DNA from: an uncultured Chelatococcus sp. | GTDB lineage: Bacteria; Pseudomonadota; Alphaproteobacteria; Rhizobiales; Beijerinckiaceae | Reading direction: 5' to 3' | Assembly (NCBI GenBank): GCA_937863995.1 | Contig: CALMIK010000063.1 | Span: 1-64,000, forward strand | DNA: 64,000 nt | Shown: positions 8,558-16,636 of the stretch, in pieces | Layout of the letters: each line of letters opens with the position of its first letter | Position numbering within the stretch: position 1 is the stretch's first letter | The notes under the pieces: model-generated | The model's database searches: none | What the model was told of the DNA's origin: nothing | Seen by the model: only the letters and a program-made list of their open reading frames with translations | Translations under genes and position numbers: made by a program

Positions 8558-10969
8558 ATGAAGATTGCCGTGATCGCCCCGAGCCCGGTGCCGTTCGCCT
8601 TCGGCGGCGCCGAGCGTCTTTGGCTTGGCCTGACGAATCATTTCGTCAACGACACCCGCCACGTCTGCGAGCTGCTCAAGGTGCCGTCGCCCGAGCGCGA
8701 TTTCTACGAGATCGTCGATTCCTACCGCCGTTTCTCTGCGCTCGACCTGTCGCAGTTCGACATGGTGATCTCGGGCAAGTATCCGGCCTGGATGGCGGCG
8801 CACCCCAACCACGTGGTTTACATGCTGCACCGGCTGCGCGGCCTCTACGACACCTGGCCGGGCGACATGACCACGGCCCTGCCGGACGATGCCCTGCTCG
8901 CGCCGCTCAGGCGGCTGCTCGAGCATTCTTCGGTCGAGCGGTCGCTGCTGCCCGATATTTTCGGCGCCATCGTTAATCTTCTGGCCGCCGCCCCCCCGCG
9001 CGAATGGCTGGCGCTGCCCGCCCCGCTCATCCGCGCCGTGGTGCACAAGCTCGACGCCATCGGCCTCGCGCCGGAGCGGATCGGCAAGTACGTCTCCATT
9101 TCGCATAACGTGCGCGCCCGCGACGGCTATTTCCCGCCCCATGTCGAAGTGGAGGTGGCGCACGTGCCCTCCGACCTCGGCCTTGCCTTGTTGCGCGGAG
9201 AGGGCGAGGGCGAAGACGCGGATGCCGTCACCGGCCTCGACGGCGTCGCGCCGACCTTCTTCACCGTCAGCCGCCTCGACCACGCCAAGCGGCTCGCGCT
9301 CGTCATCAACGCCTTCCGGCAAGTGGAGGGCGACGCCCGCCTCGTCATCGCCGGCGACGGCCCCCAGCGCCATGAACTCACCCTGCGGGCCAAGGGCGAC
9401 AACCGCATCGTGTTTGCCGGCCGGCTCTCCGAGCAGGAGCTGGCGCGCCACTACCGCACGGCGCTGGCCGTTCCCTTCGTGCCCTACGACGAGGACTATG
9501 GCCTCGTCACGCTGGAAGCGCTGGCGGCGGGGCGGCCCGTGGTGACGGTGACGGACGCTGGCGGCGTGCTGGAATTCGTCGAGGACGGTGTCACCGGCCT
9601 GGTGGCCGAGCCCGACGCGGCCTCGCTCACCGGCGCTTTCGCGGCGCTGCTCGCCGAGCCCGCGCGGGCGCTGGCCATGGGGGCGGCGGGGCGCGAGCGC
9701 GTGCGGCGGGTGACATGGAGCCGGCTCGGCGCGGCGCTCGTCCTGCCTTCAGGCGCGCGGTCGCGCCGACGCATCGTGATGGCCAACACCTATCCGCTCT
9801 GGCCCGTGGATACCGGCGGCAAGCGGCGTCTGTGGGCGCTGGCGCGCGCACTTTCCGCCCGGGCGGACGTCACCATGGTGTCGCTGCTGCGCCACGACGA
9901 CAAGGCCGAGACGATAACCTTCTCGCCATACCTGCGCGAGATCCGCATTCCGATCTCGCGCCCGCACATCGAGGCGGAGTGGGTGCTGACGAAGGCGCTC
10001 GACGAAACGTCGGTGTCCGACATATCGGCGACGCTCTACGGCCATCTGACGCCGGACCTTCCCCGCATCCTGCGCCGGCAGCTCGCGGGGGCTTCGCTGG
10101 CCATCGCGAGCCATCCCTATCTCTACCGCTTCCTGCGCGCCGCTTTCGACGGGCCGGTCTGGTACGACGCGCACAATGTCGAGACGCAGCTGAAGGACGC
10201 CATCCTGCCCCGGTCGCCCGCCGGACGCGCGGTGCTTGCGGAGGTGGCGGCGCTGGAGCGCGATTGCGTCGCCGGCAGTGCGCGCGTGCTCACCGTCAGC
10301 GAGGCGGAGCGGCAGGTGTTCCGCGACATGTTCGGCAAGGACGAGGACGCCATCGCGGTGGTGCCCAACGGCGCCGACCTGCCGGAAGATCCGCATCTGG
10401 AGCGGGACCGGCGGGAGGCGCTGAAGGCGCGACTCGGCGTCGAGGGGCCGCTGGCGCTCTTCGTCGGCAGTTGGCACGCGCCCAATGTCGAGGCGGCGCT
10501 GGCGCTCATCGACATCGCCCGCGAATGCCCGCAATGGACGTTCTGGCTCGTGGGCAAGATGAACGCCGCCGCCGAGCTGCAGGCGGTGACGCCGCCTGCG
10601 AACGTGCGCATTCTCGGGCCGGTCGGCGAGGCGGAAATGCAGACGATCTTCGCCGCCGCCGATGTCGGCATCAACCCGGTGGTGCAGGGCGCGGGCACCA
10701 ACCTGAAGGTGATCGATTACGCCGCCAACGGGGCGCTGGTCATCACGACGCCGCAGGGGCTTGCCGGGCTTGGCGGCGCGGAGGTGCCTGGCGGCGGCCT
10801 TACCGACGGCGTGCACGTTCTCGTTCGCGAGCGCTGGCAAATGGCGGACGCGTTGCGGCACATCGCCAACGTGGGCATCGCGACCTGCGACCCCATCACC
10901 GCCGCCGCCTTCGCCTACGTGCGCGAGCACCTGACATGGCAGGCGATCGTGCAGCGGATCGGCTTCTGA
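8558..10969 (+). CDS. Double-domain glycosyltransferase (two fused GT4 modules)
   Basis: Single 803-residue protein with two glycosyltransferase modules and no transmembrane segment. Module 1 (about 1-400) opens with IAVIAPSPVPFAFGGAERLW and carries the E-x7-E donor motif in DEDYGLVTLEALAAG (about 312-320). Module 2 (about 406-803) restarts with a new N-terminal Rossmann segment, IVMANTYPLWPVDTGGKRR, and ends with GTNLKVIDYAANG (about 713), a variant of the GT4 C-terminal motif. A short basic linker (GARSRRR) joins them. The gene starts 16 bases after the previous one in the same operon. Two successive sugar transfers by one polypeptide are likely but not proven. The encoded chain is continuous, so this is not a frameshift artefact. 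Confidence 0.87.
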   Translation: MKIAVIAPSPVPFAFGGAERLWLGLTNHFVNDTRHVCELLKVPSPERDFYEIVDSYRRFSALDLSQFDMVISGKYPAWMAAHPNHVVYMLHRLRGLYDTWPGDMTTALPDDALLAPLRRLLEHSSVERSLLPDIFGAIVNLLAAAPPREWLALPAPLIRAVVHKLDAIGLAPERIGKYVSISHNVRARDGYFPPHVEVEVAHVPSDLGLALLRGEGEGEDADAVTGLDGVAPTFFTVSRLDHAKRLALVINAFRQVEGDARLVIAGDGPQRHELTLRAKGDNRIVFAGRLSEQELARHYRTALAVPFVPYDEDYGLVTLEALAAGRPVVTVTDAGGVLEFVEDGVTGLVAEPDAASLTGAFAALLAEPARALAMGAAGRERVRRVTWSRLGAALVLPSGARSRRRIVMANTYPLWPVDTGGKRRLWALARALSARADVTMVSLLRHDDKAETITFSPYLREIRIPISRPHIEAEWVLTKALDETSVSDISATLYGHLTPDLPRILRRQLAGASLAIASHPYLYRFLRAAFDGPVWYDAHNVETQLKDAILPRSPAGRAVLAEVAALERDCVAGSARVLTVSEAERQVFRDMFGKDEDAIAVVPNGADLPEDPHLERDRREALKARLGVEGPLALFVGSWHAPNVEAALALIDIARECPQWTFWLVGKMNAAAELQAVTPPANVRILGPVGEAEMQTIFAAADVGINPVVQGAGTNLKVIDYAANGALVITTPQGLAGLGGAEVPGGGLTDGVHVLVRERWQMADALRHIANVGIATCDPITAAAFAYVREHLTWQAIVQRIGF

Positions 10970-11001
10970 CAACGCGGGGCGGGAGATTTCACGCATCGGC
11001 C

Positions 11002-11030
11002 TTGCGCCGGGCGATTTTTTCCCCGATATA
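11002..11030 (+). promoter_or_regulatory. Sigma-70-type promoter of the SRP RNA gene
   Basis: TTGCGC at 11002-11007 and GATATA at 11025-11030 are separated by exactly 17 bases. The predicted start falls 6-7 bases later, at the first base pair of the SRP RNA helix, which agrees well with the folded RNA ends. Confidence 0.6.
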
Positions 11031-11035
11031 GGGCG

Positions 11036-11132
11036 CGGGAGGTTGGCGTTGGACGTTCCACTCGCCAACCGGGTCAGGTCCGGAAGGAAGCAGCCCTAAC
11101 GAGACCGGGCGGGTCTTCGTCCAGCCTCCCAC
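11036..11132 (+). ncRNA. ffs: Signal recognition particle 4.5S-type RNA
   Basis: Small bacterial SRP RNA that binds Ffh to target membrane proteins. The universally conserved domain IV core is present (GGTCAGGTCCGGAAGG followed by AAGCAGCCCTA, 11072-11099). The ends pair: GGGAGG at 11037-11042 with CCTCCC at 11125-11130, continued by TTGG..ACG with CGTCCAG. A CCTTTT follows the 3' end at 11132-11136 and may help termination. It lies directly upstream of dnaX, the usual location in this order. Ends are inferred from pairing and are good to a few bases. Confidence 0.93.
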
Positions 11133-11164
11133 CTTTTGCGAGCCCGGATCGGGGCTGCGCTGTC

Positions 11165-12970
11165 ATGTCGGATGGTGCCGTGACCGATTCGCCCAACGCC
11201 GCCCCCTATCGCGTTCTCGCCCGCAAATACCGCCCCCGCAGTTTCGATGACCTGATCGGCCAGGAGGCCATGGTCCGCACGCTCTCGAACGCGTTCGAGG
11301 CGGGGCGCATTCCGCAGGCCTGGATGCTGACCGGCGTGCGCGGCGTCGGCAAGACGACGACTGCCCGCATCCTCGCCCGCGCCCTCAATTACGCCCTGCC
11401 CGACGGCTCGGGCGCGCCCACCGTGAAGCTGGGCGAAGCGGGGGTGCACTGCGACGCTATCATGGAATCGCGCCACGTCGACGTGATGGAGATGGACGCC
11501 GCCTCCCACACCGGCATCGACGATGTGCGCCAGATCATCGACGGCATCCGCTACTCCCCGGTGAGCGCCCGCTACAAGGTGTACATCATCGATGAGGTGC
11601 ACATGCTGTCGGAGAAGGCGTTCAACGCCTTCCTGAAGACGCTGGAGGAGCCGCCGCCGCACGCCAAGTTCGTGTTCGCGACGACGGAAATCCGCAAGGT
11701 GCCGGTGACGATTCTCTCCCGTTGCCAGCGTTTCGACCTGCGCCGCGTGGACGCCGCCGCCCTGCGCGCGCACCTTGCCGCGATCTGCGCGGCGGAGGCC
11801 GTCACTTTCGATGACGAGGCGCTGGCGCTGATCGCGCGCGCGGCCGAGGGGTCGGTGCGTGATTCGCTGTCGCTGCTCGACCAGGCCATCGCCCATGGTG
11901 CCGGCAATGTCGGCGTCGAGGAAGTAAAGGCCATGCTGGGCCTCGCCGACCGCGGCCGGGTGATCGATCTGTTCGAGGCGCTGATGCGCGGCGACATCGC
12001 CGCCGCGCTCGCCGAACTCGCCGCCCAGTACGATGCCGGGGCGGACCCGGCGGTGGTTCTGACCGACCTCGCGTCCTTCACCCATCTCGTGACCCGCCTC
12101 AAGCTGGTGCCGGAAGCGGCGAACGACGCCGCGCTCACCGATGTCGAGCGCACACGCGGCGCGCTGCTGGCGGGCGGGCTTTCCGTGCGCGTGCTGTCAC
12201 GCACGTGGCAGATCCTGGTGCGCGGCCTGCCGGAAGTGCAGGCGGCGGCGCAACCGCTGGCCGCCGCCGAGATGGTGCTGGTGCGCCTCGCCTATGCCGC
12301 CGATCTGCCGTCGCCCGAAGAGGCGTTGCGCAGCCTGCGCGACGGTATTTCCGGCGCTCTCCCCGGGGCAAATAATGGCGCGGGAAGCACTGGCGGAGGC
12401 GGCAATGCGGGGGGAGGCGGCGCGCGGCTCGCTTTGGCGGCTTCCGGCGCGCCGGCGCGCTCCGTCGCAGCCCCGGCTATGTCGCCCGCTCCCGCCGCGC
12501 GCCCCGAGATGCGGCTGGCGCGTTTCGAGGACGTAGTGGCGCTCGCCGGCGAACGCCGCGACATCGCCCTGAAGGCGGCGCTGGAGCGCGACGTGCGCCT
12601 CGTTCGTTACGAACAGGGACTGATAGAGCTCGCCCTCGTGCCCGGCGCGAACGCGGCCATCGTCAACGATCTCGGCCGCCGCTTGCAGGAATGGACGGGC
12701 GGACGCTGGGTCGTGGCGCTCTCCTCCGACGAGGCGGCGCAGGCCGTGCCGACCCTGGCAGAGGTGGCGCAGGCGCGGGCGGCGGAGCGGCAGGCGGACG
12801 CGCGCGCGCATCCGCTGGTGCAGGCGGTGCTGGCGCGTTTCCCCGGAGCGATCATCACGCGCGTGCAGGATGTGGTCGATGCCGCGCCTGTCGAAAGCGG
12901 CGCCGTGGGCGACGTGTCCGACGATTTCGCACTCGCGGCGGACGATCCCGCTCCCTATATCGACGACTGA
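11165..12970 (+). CDS. dnaX: DNA polymerase III tau (gamma) subunit
   Basis: Clamp-loader ATPase that also tethers the replicative polymerases. The 601-residue protein shows YRPRSFDDLIGQ, Walker A GVRGVGKTT (about residue 56), DAASHTGIDD, Walker B IIDEVHML, sensor 1 FATTEIRKVPVTILSRCQRF and sensor 2 GSVRDSLSLLDQ. A Gly/Ala/Pro-rich linker (about 395-445) leads to the C-terminal polymerase-binding region. Only one cysteine (VHCDAI) remains of the usual four-cysteine zinc site between strands 2 and 3. I saw no A-rich slippery heptamer for a programmed gamma frameshift. It starts 33 bases after the SRP RNA and is followed by ybaB and recR. Confidence 0.96.
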   Translation: MSDGAVTDSPNAAPYRVLARKYRPRSFDDLIGQEAMVRTLSNAFEAGRIPQAWMLTGVRGVGKTTTARILARALNYALPDGSGAPTVKLGEAGVHCDAIMESRHVDVMEMDAASHTGIDDVRQIIDGIRYSPVSARYKVYIIDEVHMLSEKAFNAFLKTLEEPPPHAKFVFATTEIRKVPVTILSRCQRFDLRRVDAAALRAHLAAICAAEAVTFDDEALALIARAAEGSVRDSLSLLDQAIAHGAGNVGVEEVKAMLGLADRGRVIDLFEALMRGDIAAALAELAAQYDAGADPAVVLTDLASFTHLVTRLKLVPEAANDAALTDVERTRGALLAGGLSVRVLSRTWQILVRGLPEVQAAAQPLAAAEMVLVRLAYAADLPSPEEALRSLRDGISGALPGANNGAGSTGGGGNAGGGGARLALAASGAPARSVAAPAMSPAPAARPEMRLARFEDVVALAGERRDIALKAALERDVRLVRYEQGLIELALVPGANAAIVNDLGRRLQEWTGGRWVVALSSDEAAQAVPTLAEVAQARAAERQADARAHPLVQAVLARFPGAIITRVQDVVDAAPVESGAVGDVSDDFALAADDPAPYIDD

Positions 12971-12972
12971 CC

Positions 12973-12992
12973 GCCGGCGCGCTGGCGCCGGC
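12973..12992 (+). other. GC hairpin between dnaX and ybaB
   Basis: GCCGGCGC (12973-12980), a four-base loop, then GCGCCGGC (12985-12992), a perfect 8-bp stem beginning two bases after the dnaX stop codon. No T tract follows, so it is more likely an mRNA-processing or stability element than a terminator. Confidence 0.45.
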
Positions 12993-13018
12993 CCGATTCG
13001 CCTGACAGGAGACATGCG

Positions 13019-13339
13019 ATGCGCGACTTGATGGGACTGATGAAGCAGGCGCAGGGCCTGCAGCAGAAGATGGCCGACGTGCAGGCCGAGTTCGATTCGA
13101 TCGAGGTCGAGGGCACGGCGGGCGGCGGCACGGTGACGGTCGTCGCCTCGGCCAAGGGGCAGGTGAAGTCGATCAGCATCGATCCCTCCATCCTTTCCCC
13201 CGAAGACAAGGAAATCGTCGAGGATCTCGTGGTGGCCGCGCTCAACGACGCCCGCGCCAAGGGCGAGCGTGTGATGCAGGACCGCATCGCCGATCTCACG
13301 AAGGGCCTGCCGATCCCCCCCGGCATGAAGCTGTTCTGA
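13019..13339 (+). CDS. YbaB/EbfC nucleoid-associated protein
   Basis: Small DNA-binding dimer that coats the nucleoid. The 106-residue product has the family pattern: N-terminal helix [18 protein letters not shown], the central sheet with [20 protein letters not shown], and the C-terminal helix with [34 protein letters not shown] gives a strong ribosome site. The location between dnaX and recR is conserved across most bacteria and suggests a link to replication or recombination. Confidence 0.95.
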   Translation: MRDLMGLMKQAQGLQQKMADVQAEFDSIEVEGTAGGGTVTVVASAKGQVKSISIDPSILSPEDKEIVEDLVVAALNDARAKGERVMQDRIADLTKGLPIPPGMKLF

Positions 13340-13349
13340 GGCCCGGCGC

Positions 13350-13955
13350 GTGGCCTCGTCTCCCGCCGGTCCCGAGATCGAACGCCTCATCCAGTTGCTG
13401 GCCCGCTTGCCGGGGCTCGGGCCGCGCTCGGCCCGGCGGGCGGCGCTGACGCTGGTGAAGCGGCGCGAATCGCTGCTCGCCCCCCTCGCCGACGCCATGG
13501 CGCAGGTGAGCGAGCGCGTGAAGGTGTGCAGCACCTGCGGCAACGTCGACACCGCCGATCCGTGCGCCATCTGCACGGACATGGCGCGCGACGCATCGAC
13601 TCTCGTCATCGTCGCGGATGTCTCGGATCTGTGGGCGCTGGAGCGCTCGGGCGCGGTGCGCGGGCGCTACCACGTTCTGGGCGGCGTGATATCGGCGCTC
13701 GACGGCGTGCGCCCTGAGGATCTGAACCTCGGCGGACTGCATGCGCGCGTAGTCGAGGACGGCGTGAGCGAGGTGATCCTGGCGCTCAACGCCACGGTCG
13801 ACGGGCAGACGACCGCCCATTACATCACCGCGATCCTGGCGGAGCTGCCGGTGCGGGTCACCCGCCTCGCCCACGGCGTGCCGATCGGCGGCGAGCTCGA
13901 TTACCTCGACGACGGCACTTTGGCCGCCGCCATCAAGCAGCGCGGAGCGGTGTGA
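13350..13955 (+). CDS. recR: Recombination mediator RecR
   Basis: Acts with RecO/RecF to load RecA on gapped DNA. The 201-residue protein has the helix-hairpin-helix ([18 protein letters not shown], about 14-31), the four-cysteine zinc site (CSTCGN...DPCAIC, about 60-75), the Toprim domain ([18 protein letters not shown]) and the Walker-B-like C-terminal [21 protein letters not shown]. Initiation is at GTG 13350, with GAGG ten bases earlier inside the ybaB stop region. It is the last gene of the ffs-dnaX-ybaB-recR unit. Confidence 0.95.
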   Translation: MASSPAGPEIERLIQLLARLPGLGPRSARRAALTLVKRRESLLAPLADAMAQVSERVKVCSTCGNVDTADPCAICTDMARDASTLVIVADVSDLWALERSGAVRGRYHVLGGVISALDGVRPEDLNLGGLHARVVEDGVSEVILALNATVDGQTTAHYITAILAELPVRVTRLAHGVPIGGELDYLDDGTLAAAIKQRGAV

Positions 13956-13956
13956 A

Positions 13957-14001
13957 GCGTTTTCAAGCAAAGTGGATGCCGCTTTGCTTGAAGAAATCGC
14001 G
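13957..14001. repeat. Intergenic palindromic element (type A)
   Basis: TTCAAGCAAAG (13962-13972) and CTTTGCTTGAA (13982-13992) form a perfect 11-bp inverted repeat around TGGATGCCG, with partly complementary outer arms (GCGTT and AATCGC). It fills the space between the convergent recR and CYTH-CHAD genes. The design (GCGTTTTC-AAG-x-AAGTGG core) resembles a dispersed palindrome I recall from Hyphomicrobiales genomes. It may also serve as a two-way terminator. Confidence 0.65.
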
Positions 14002-14016
14002 CCTCACCAGAAAGAT

Positions 14017-15546
14017 TCAGCTGTCGTCGCCGTTCCAGAACGGCTTCGTCTGCTTGAAGGTCTCGAAGACTTTCTCGGCCTTCTCCAGCAACTCCTGTTC
14101 ATGGGACGCGTGCTCCTCGCGCAGCGTCTCTTCTGCCTCCGAGACGGCCTCCCGCTCGCGCGCCACGGCGATGTCGTTCAGTTCGCCCAGCAGGTCCTGC
14201 AGCTTTGACATCGCGGACACTTCCTCCTTGAGAAGCTTGCGCGCGCGCGAATCGTCGAACAGGGCCGCGAAGAATTCCGCCGAATAGCGCAGTTTCTTCA
14301 GCTCGATGCGCACCTCGTGGCGGTCCTCCGGCGACAGCGCGACAATGTCTTGCGCCGAGAGGATGATCTTGTCGCGCCGCTTGCCAAGTTGTTTGCCGGC
14401 GAATTTTTCGATTGACTGCTCCCGCCGCTTTCGGATCTTGCTGGCGTCCGCGCGCGTCCATTCTCCCGCCTCGATCCAGGCGAGGGCTGCGACGAGCGCC
14501 TGCGCCAGCCTGCGGGAGGAGAGTGTGCGCTGCGCGATGTTGTAGGCGCGCTCGCGCTTGGCGTCGTAAGTGTCGATGAGTTCGGCGAAGGCCGGGTCGC
14601 CGGCATGCTCTTCCTGGCCGGGCACCAGCACGTTCTCGATGTAGACGTCGATGTCGCGCGCGTCGCCGAGGCGGCTTGCCATCCAGCGCAGCTCGCCGCT
14701 GATGAAGGCGCGCTCGCGGTCGTCGACAACCGTCTTGAAAACCGAGATGGCGGCTCGCAGCCGCCTCAGCGCCACGCGTGCCTGGTGCACGGCGCCGGAT
14801 TCGCGCCGGCGGCGCAGGACGGCCTCGTTGGCGAGATATTGCGTCAGGCACGAGCGCGCGATGATGCGGAACGCCTCGCCGGCAGACGTGCCCGCCGCAA
14901 TGTGCACGGGCTTCGATTTGGTCACTTCCGGTTCGCGTTCGTCGATGAGGTCGTAGCCGCGTTCGGCCTTGGTGAGGCTGCTCGGACGTACCGTCACGAT
15001 TGCGGCGATGGCGCTTGCCAGCGAGAAGAGGTCGGCGGACTGGCCGGACTTGAGCTCGAGCTCAAGTTCCGCAAATCGGCGCCCCCTGCGCCCCGCCTTC
15101 ACCCGGCCATGGTCCAGGGCCGCTTCAATGATGGACTGGTTGTAGGCGATGGTCACCGCCTCGCGATCGACATCGACCGCGAACACGGGCTTGAGGGCGG
15201 CGCGCTGCGCGGCGTCGGCGACGAACGGCGCCAGCGCCGTGCCCTCCGCCTGGGCGAAGTCGAGTTTGCCCCCCTCGACCGGGTTCTCCCACTCGTCGCG
15301 CTCGCTCAACAGGCCGCCTTGCGCGCGCGCGGACTTGATGGTCTGCACCGCCGCCTCGCCGTCGCGGCGGATGCGCAAGGCGATGCCGGCGTCGCGCAGG
15401 GTGCGGTCGGGCGTGTCGAAATAGGTGGCGCGCAGCCGGCTTGTCTTGCGGCCGGTGATCGGGAGGCGCTGAAAGTCAGGATGGGTGGACAGCCGCTGCA
15501 GCGCGGCAGGAGCCAGCGTCAGCTTCAGCTCTATTTCCTCGGACAT
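14017..15546 (-). CDS. CYTH-CHAD domain protein (triphosphate tunnel metalloenzyme with CHAD module)
   Basis: The N-terminal CYTH domain (about residues 1-200) begins with the metal/triphosphate signature EIELKL (ExExK) and contains ATYFDTPDRTLRDAGIALRIR, typical of inorganic triphosphatases. The C-terminal CHAD domain (about 220-500) has conserved histidine/arginine helices (VHQARVALRRLRAA, VRIELKKLRY) expected to bind polyphosphate. At 509 residues it is the usual size for the fusion. The start at 15546 has AGAGGGAA upstream; upstream codons in frame are not family-like. It is convergent with recR. The likely role is phosphate or polyphosphate metabolism; substrate specificity is not visible. 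Confidence 0.88.
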   Translation of the reverse strand: MSEEIELKLTLAPAALQRLSTHPDFQRLPITGRKTSRLRATYFDTPDRTLRDAGIALRIRRDGEAAVQTIKSARAQGGLLSERDEWENPVEGGKLDFAQAEGTALAPFVADAAQRAALKPVFAVDVDREAVTIAYNQSIIEAALDHGRVKAGRRGRRFAELELELKSGQSADLFSLASAIAAIVTVRPSSLTKAERGYDLIDEREPEVTKSKPVHIAAGTSAGEAFRIIARSCLTQYLANEAVLRRRRESGAVHQARVALRRLRAAISVFKTVVDDRERAFISGELRWMASRLGDARDIDVYIENVLVPGQEEHAGDPAFAELIDTYDAKRERAYNIAQRTLSSRRLAQALVAALAWIEAGEWTRADASKIRKRREQSIEKFAGKQLGKRRDKIILSAQDIVALSPEDRHEVRIELKKLRYSAEFFAALFDDSRARKLLKEEVSAMSKLQDLLGELNDIAVAREREAVSEAEETLREEHASHEQELLEKAEKVFETFKQTKPFWNGDDS

Positions 15547-15898
15547 TATGGCGCATTCCCTCTTGTTTGGCCTGCGGACGATCCTGCACGAACCATCAAC
15601 GAATACAACGGTTCGAATGTTCTGCCCCGCTTCATTGTGAGCAAATACCACGACACTTTATTGGAAGCACAGATGTTAGGCGTTGTGGCGAAAATGACGC
15701 TTGACAAACGTCATAATTGTCGCAAATAGTGCAGTCATGTCAGGCGGTTCATGCATGACGTTATAGTGACATAGCACTCCCTCGCGAAGAGTTCCGTCCG
15801 CATCCGGAGCTCAAGCGAAATCCGCACGAGTGCTGGCTGAGCAAGGCGTATGCATGTTCTATCCTGTCGGGGGCGAATACAAAAAATAATAAGACGTC
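15547..15898. other. AT-richer intergenic stretch upstream of the CYTH-CHAD gene
   Basis: About 350 bases with no solid gene. It contains an inverted repeat ATGACG (15694-15699)/CGTCAT (15709-15714), further ATGACG and GACAT words, and a plus-strand promoter-like pair described separately. GGTTCGAAT at 15610 resembles a tRNA T-loop but nothing around it folds as a tRNA. Confidence 0.4.
15701..15729 (+). promoter_or_regulatory. Promoter-like TTGACA/AAATAG pair overlapped by an inverted repeat
   Basis: TTGACA (15701-15706) and AAATAG (15724-15729) are 17 bases apart. The -35 box lies inside the loop of the ATGACG-N9-CGTCAT repeat (15694-15714), an arrangement that suits an operator. It points towards the small open frame at 15899. 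Confidence 0.35.
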
Positions 15899-16183
15899 AT
15901 GGGGAGGAAAGGACAAGGGTACCGATGCACAGTTAAAGTGGGGTGTGCTGTGAACGCTATATACGACGTAGGGTCTGCCACTGTTGTCGCGGTGGGAGAG
16001 AGGCTTTATCCGGGGCTGTCCGCAGAGGCGCGCCGGCTGATAGCCGAAGCGGCTGTTGATATTGCCGATGGCCGTGGGACGAGCCGTTCCACTATCGGCT
16101 GGAACAAGCAACGGGCGCTCGCGGAAAAGGTGTTGTCCCAGATTTACGTTGCAGGATGGAACGACGCTTCACGCTCCTCATGA
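15899..16183 (+). CDS. Hypothetical small protein (94 residues)
   Basis: I do not recognise a family. The C-terminal half looks like a soluble helical protein (LSAEARRLIAEAAVDIADG, KQRALAEKVLSQIYVAGW). The start is uncertain: the ATG at 15899 has no good upstream ribosome site, whereas a strong GGGGAGGAAAGGA lies just inside the frame and precedes an out-of-frame ATG (15925) encoding only MHS. GTG 15938 or 15950 in frame could be the true start. A promoter-like element lies about 170 bases upstream. It is isolated between the CYTH-CHAD gene and mucR. It could be spurious. Confidence 0.35.
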   Translation: MGRKGQGYRCTVKVGCAVNAIYDVGSATVVAVGERLYPGLSAEARRLIAEAAVDIADGRGTSRSTIGWNKQRALAEKVLSQIYVAGWNDASRSS

Positions 16184-16636
16184 CAAACTATTCGTTACAG
16201 CGTGCCTCTTCAGATAACACGCGCGGTTTCCAGGTGTTTTGACGGGTGTTCTTGTTGGCGGTTTGCTCTCGCTCTCCAGAATTGTCTCGTTTCTGCAAGG
16301 TTATAAACGCATGACATCTTTGGCCGAAGTGCTGAAAAGCCCGTCGGTTTCGCTTCCGTGTATACGGTTCGCGATGCTTGGATGAAATTGCTGATATTGC
16401 CTGACTAACCTCGGGTGAGGATTTCAGCCTTGAAAGTTTTATTTTCTTACTGTTCTCGAGGCGGGAATGAATACACGGCGACCGTGAACTGAATTGTATG
16501 AACTTATCATTGTTGAATGTCGCTTCGACAGGCACGGACCTGTGGCGGCGGCGCGCAATGTCAACCTCTTTGCTGTCGATCCGGGCGCGATTGCCGGCCT
16601 GGACGACTAGAAATTAATCCAGTGGAGTGTTTAATT
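16184..16636. other. Upstream region of the mucR gene
   Basis: About 450 bases without a supported gene, noticeably richer in A/T than the neighbouring genes (runs such as TTGAAAGTTTTATTTTC near 16431). MucR/Ros regulators commonly bind their own AT-rich promoter region, so autoregulation is plausible. I could not assign a specific operator. Confidence 0.4.

Noticed and set aside
12361-12420. Possible programmed frameshift in dnaX giving gamma
   Set aside because: No A-rich or similar slippery heptamer with a following stem was seen near the linker.
15610-15618. GGTTCGAAT, resembling a tRNA T-loop
   Set aside because: No acceptor, D or anticodon stems can be drawn around it.
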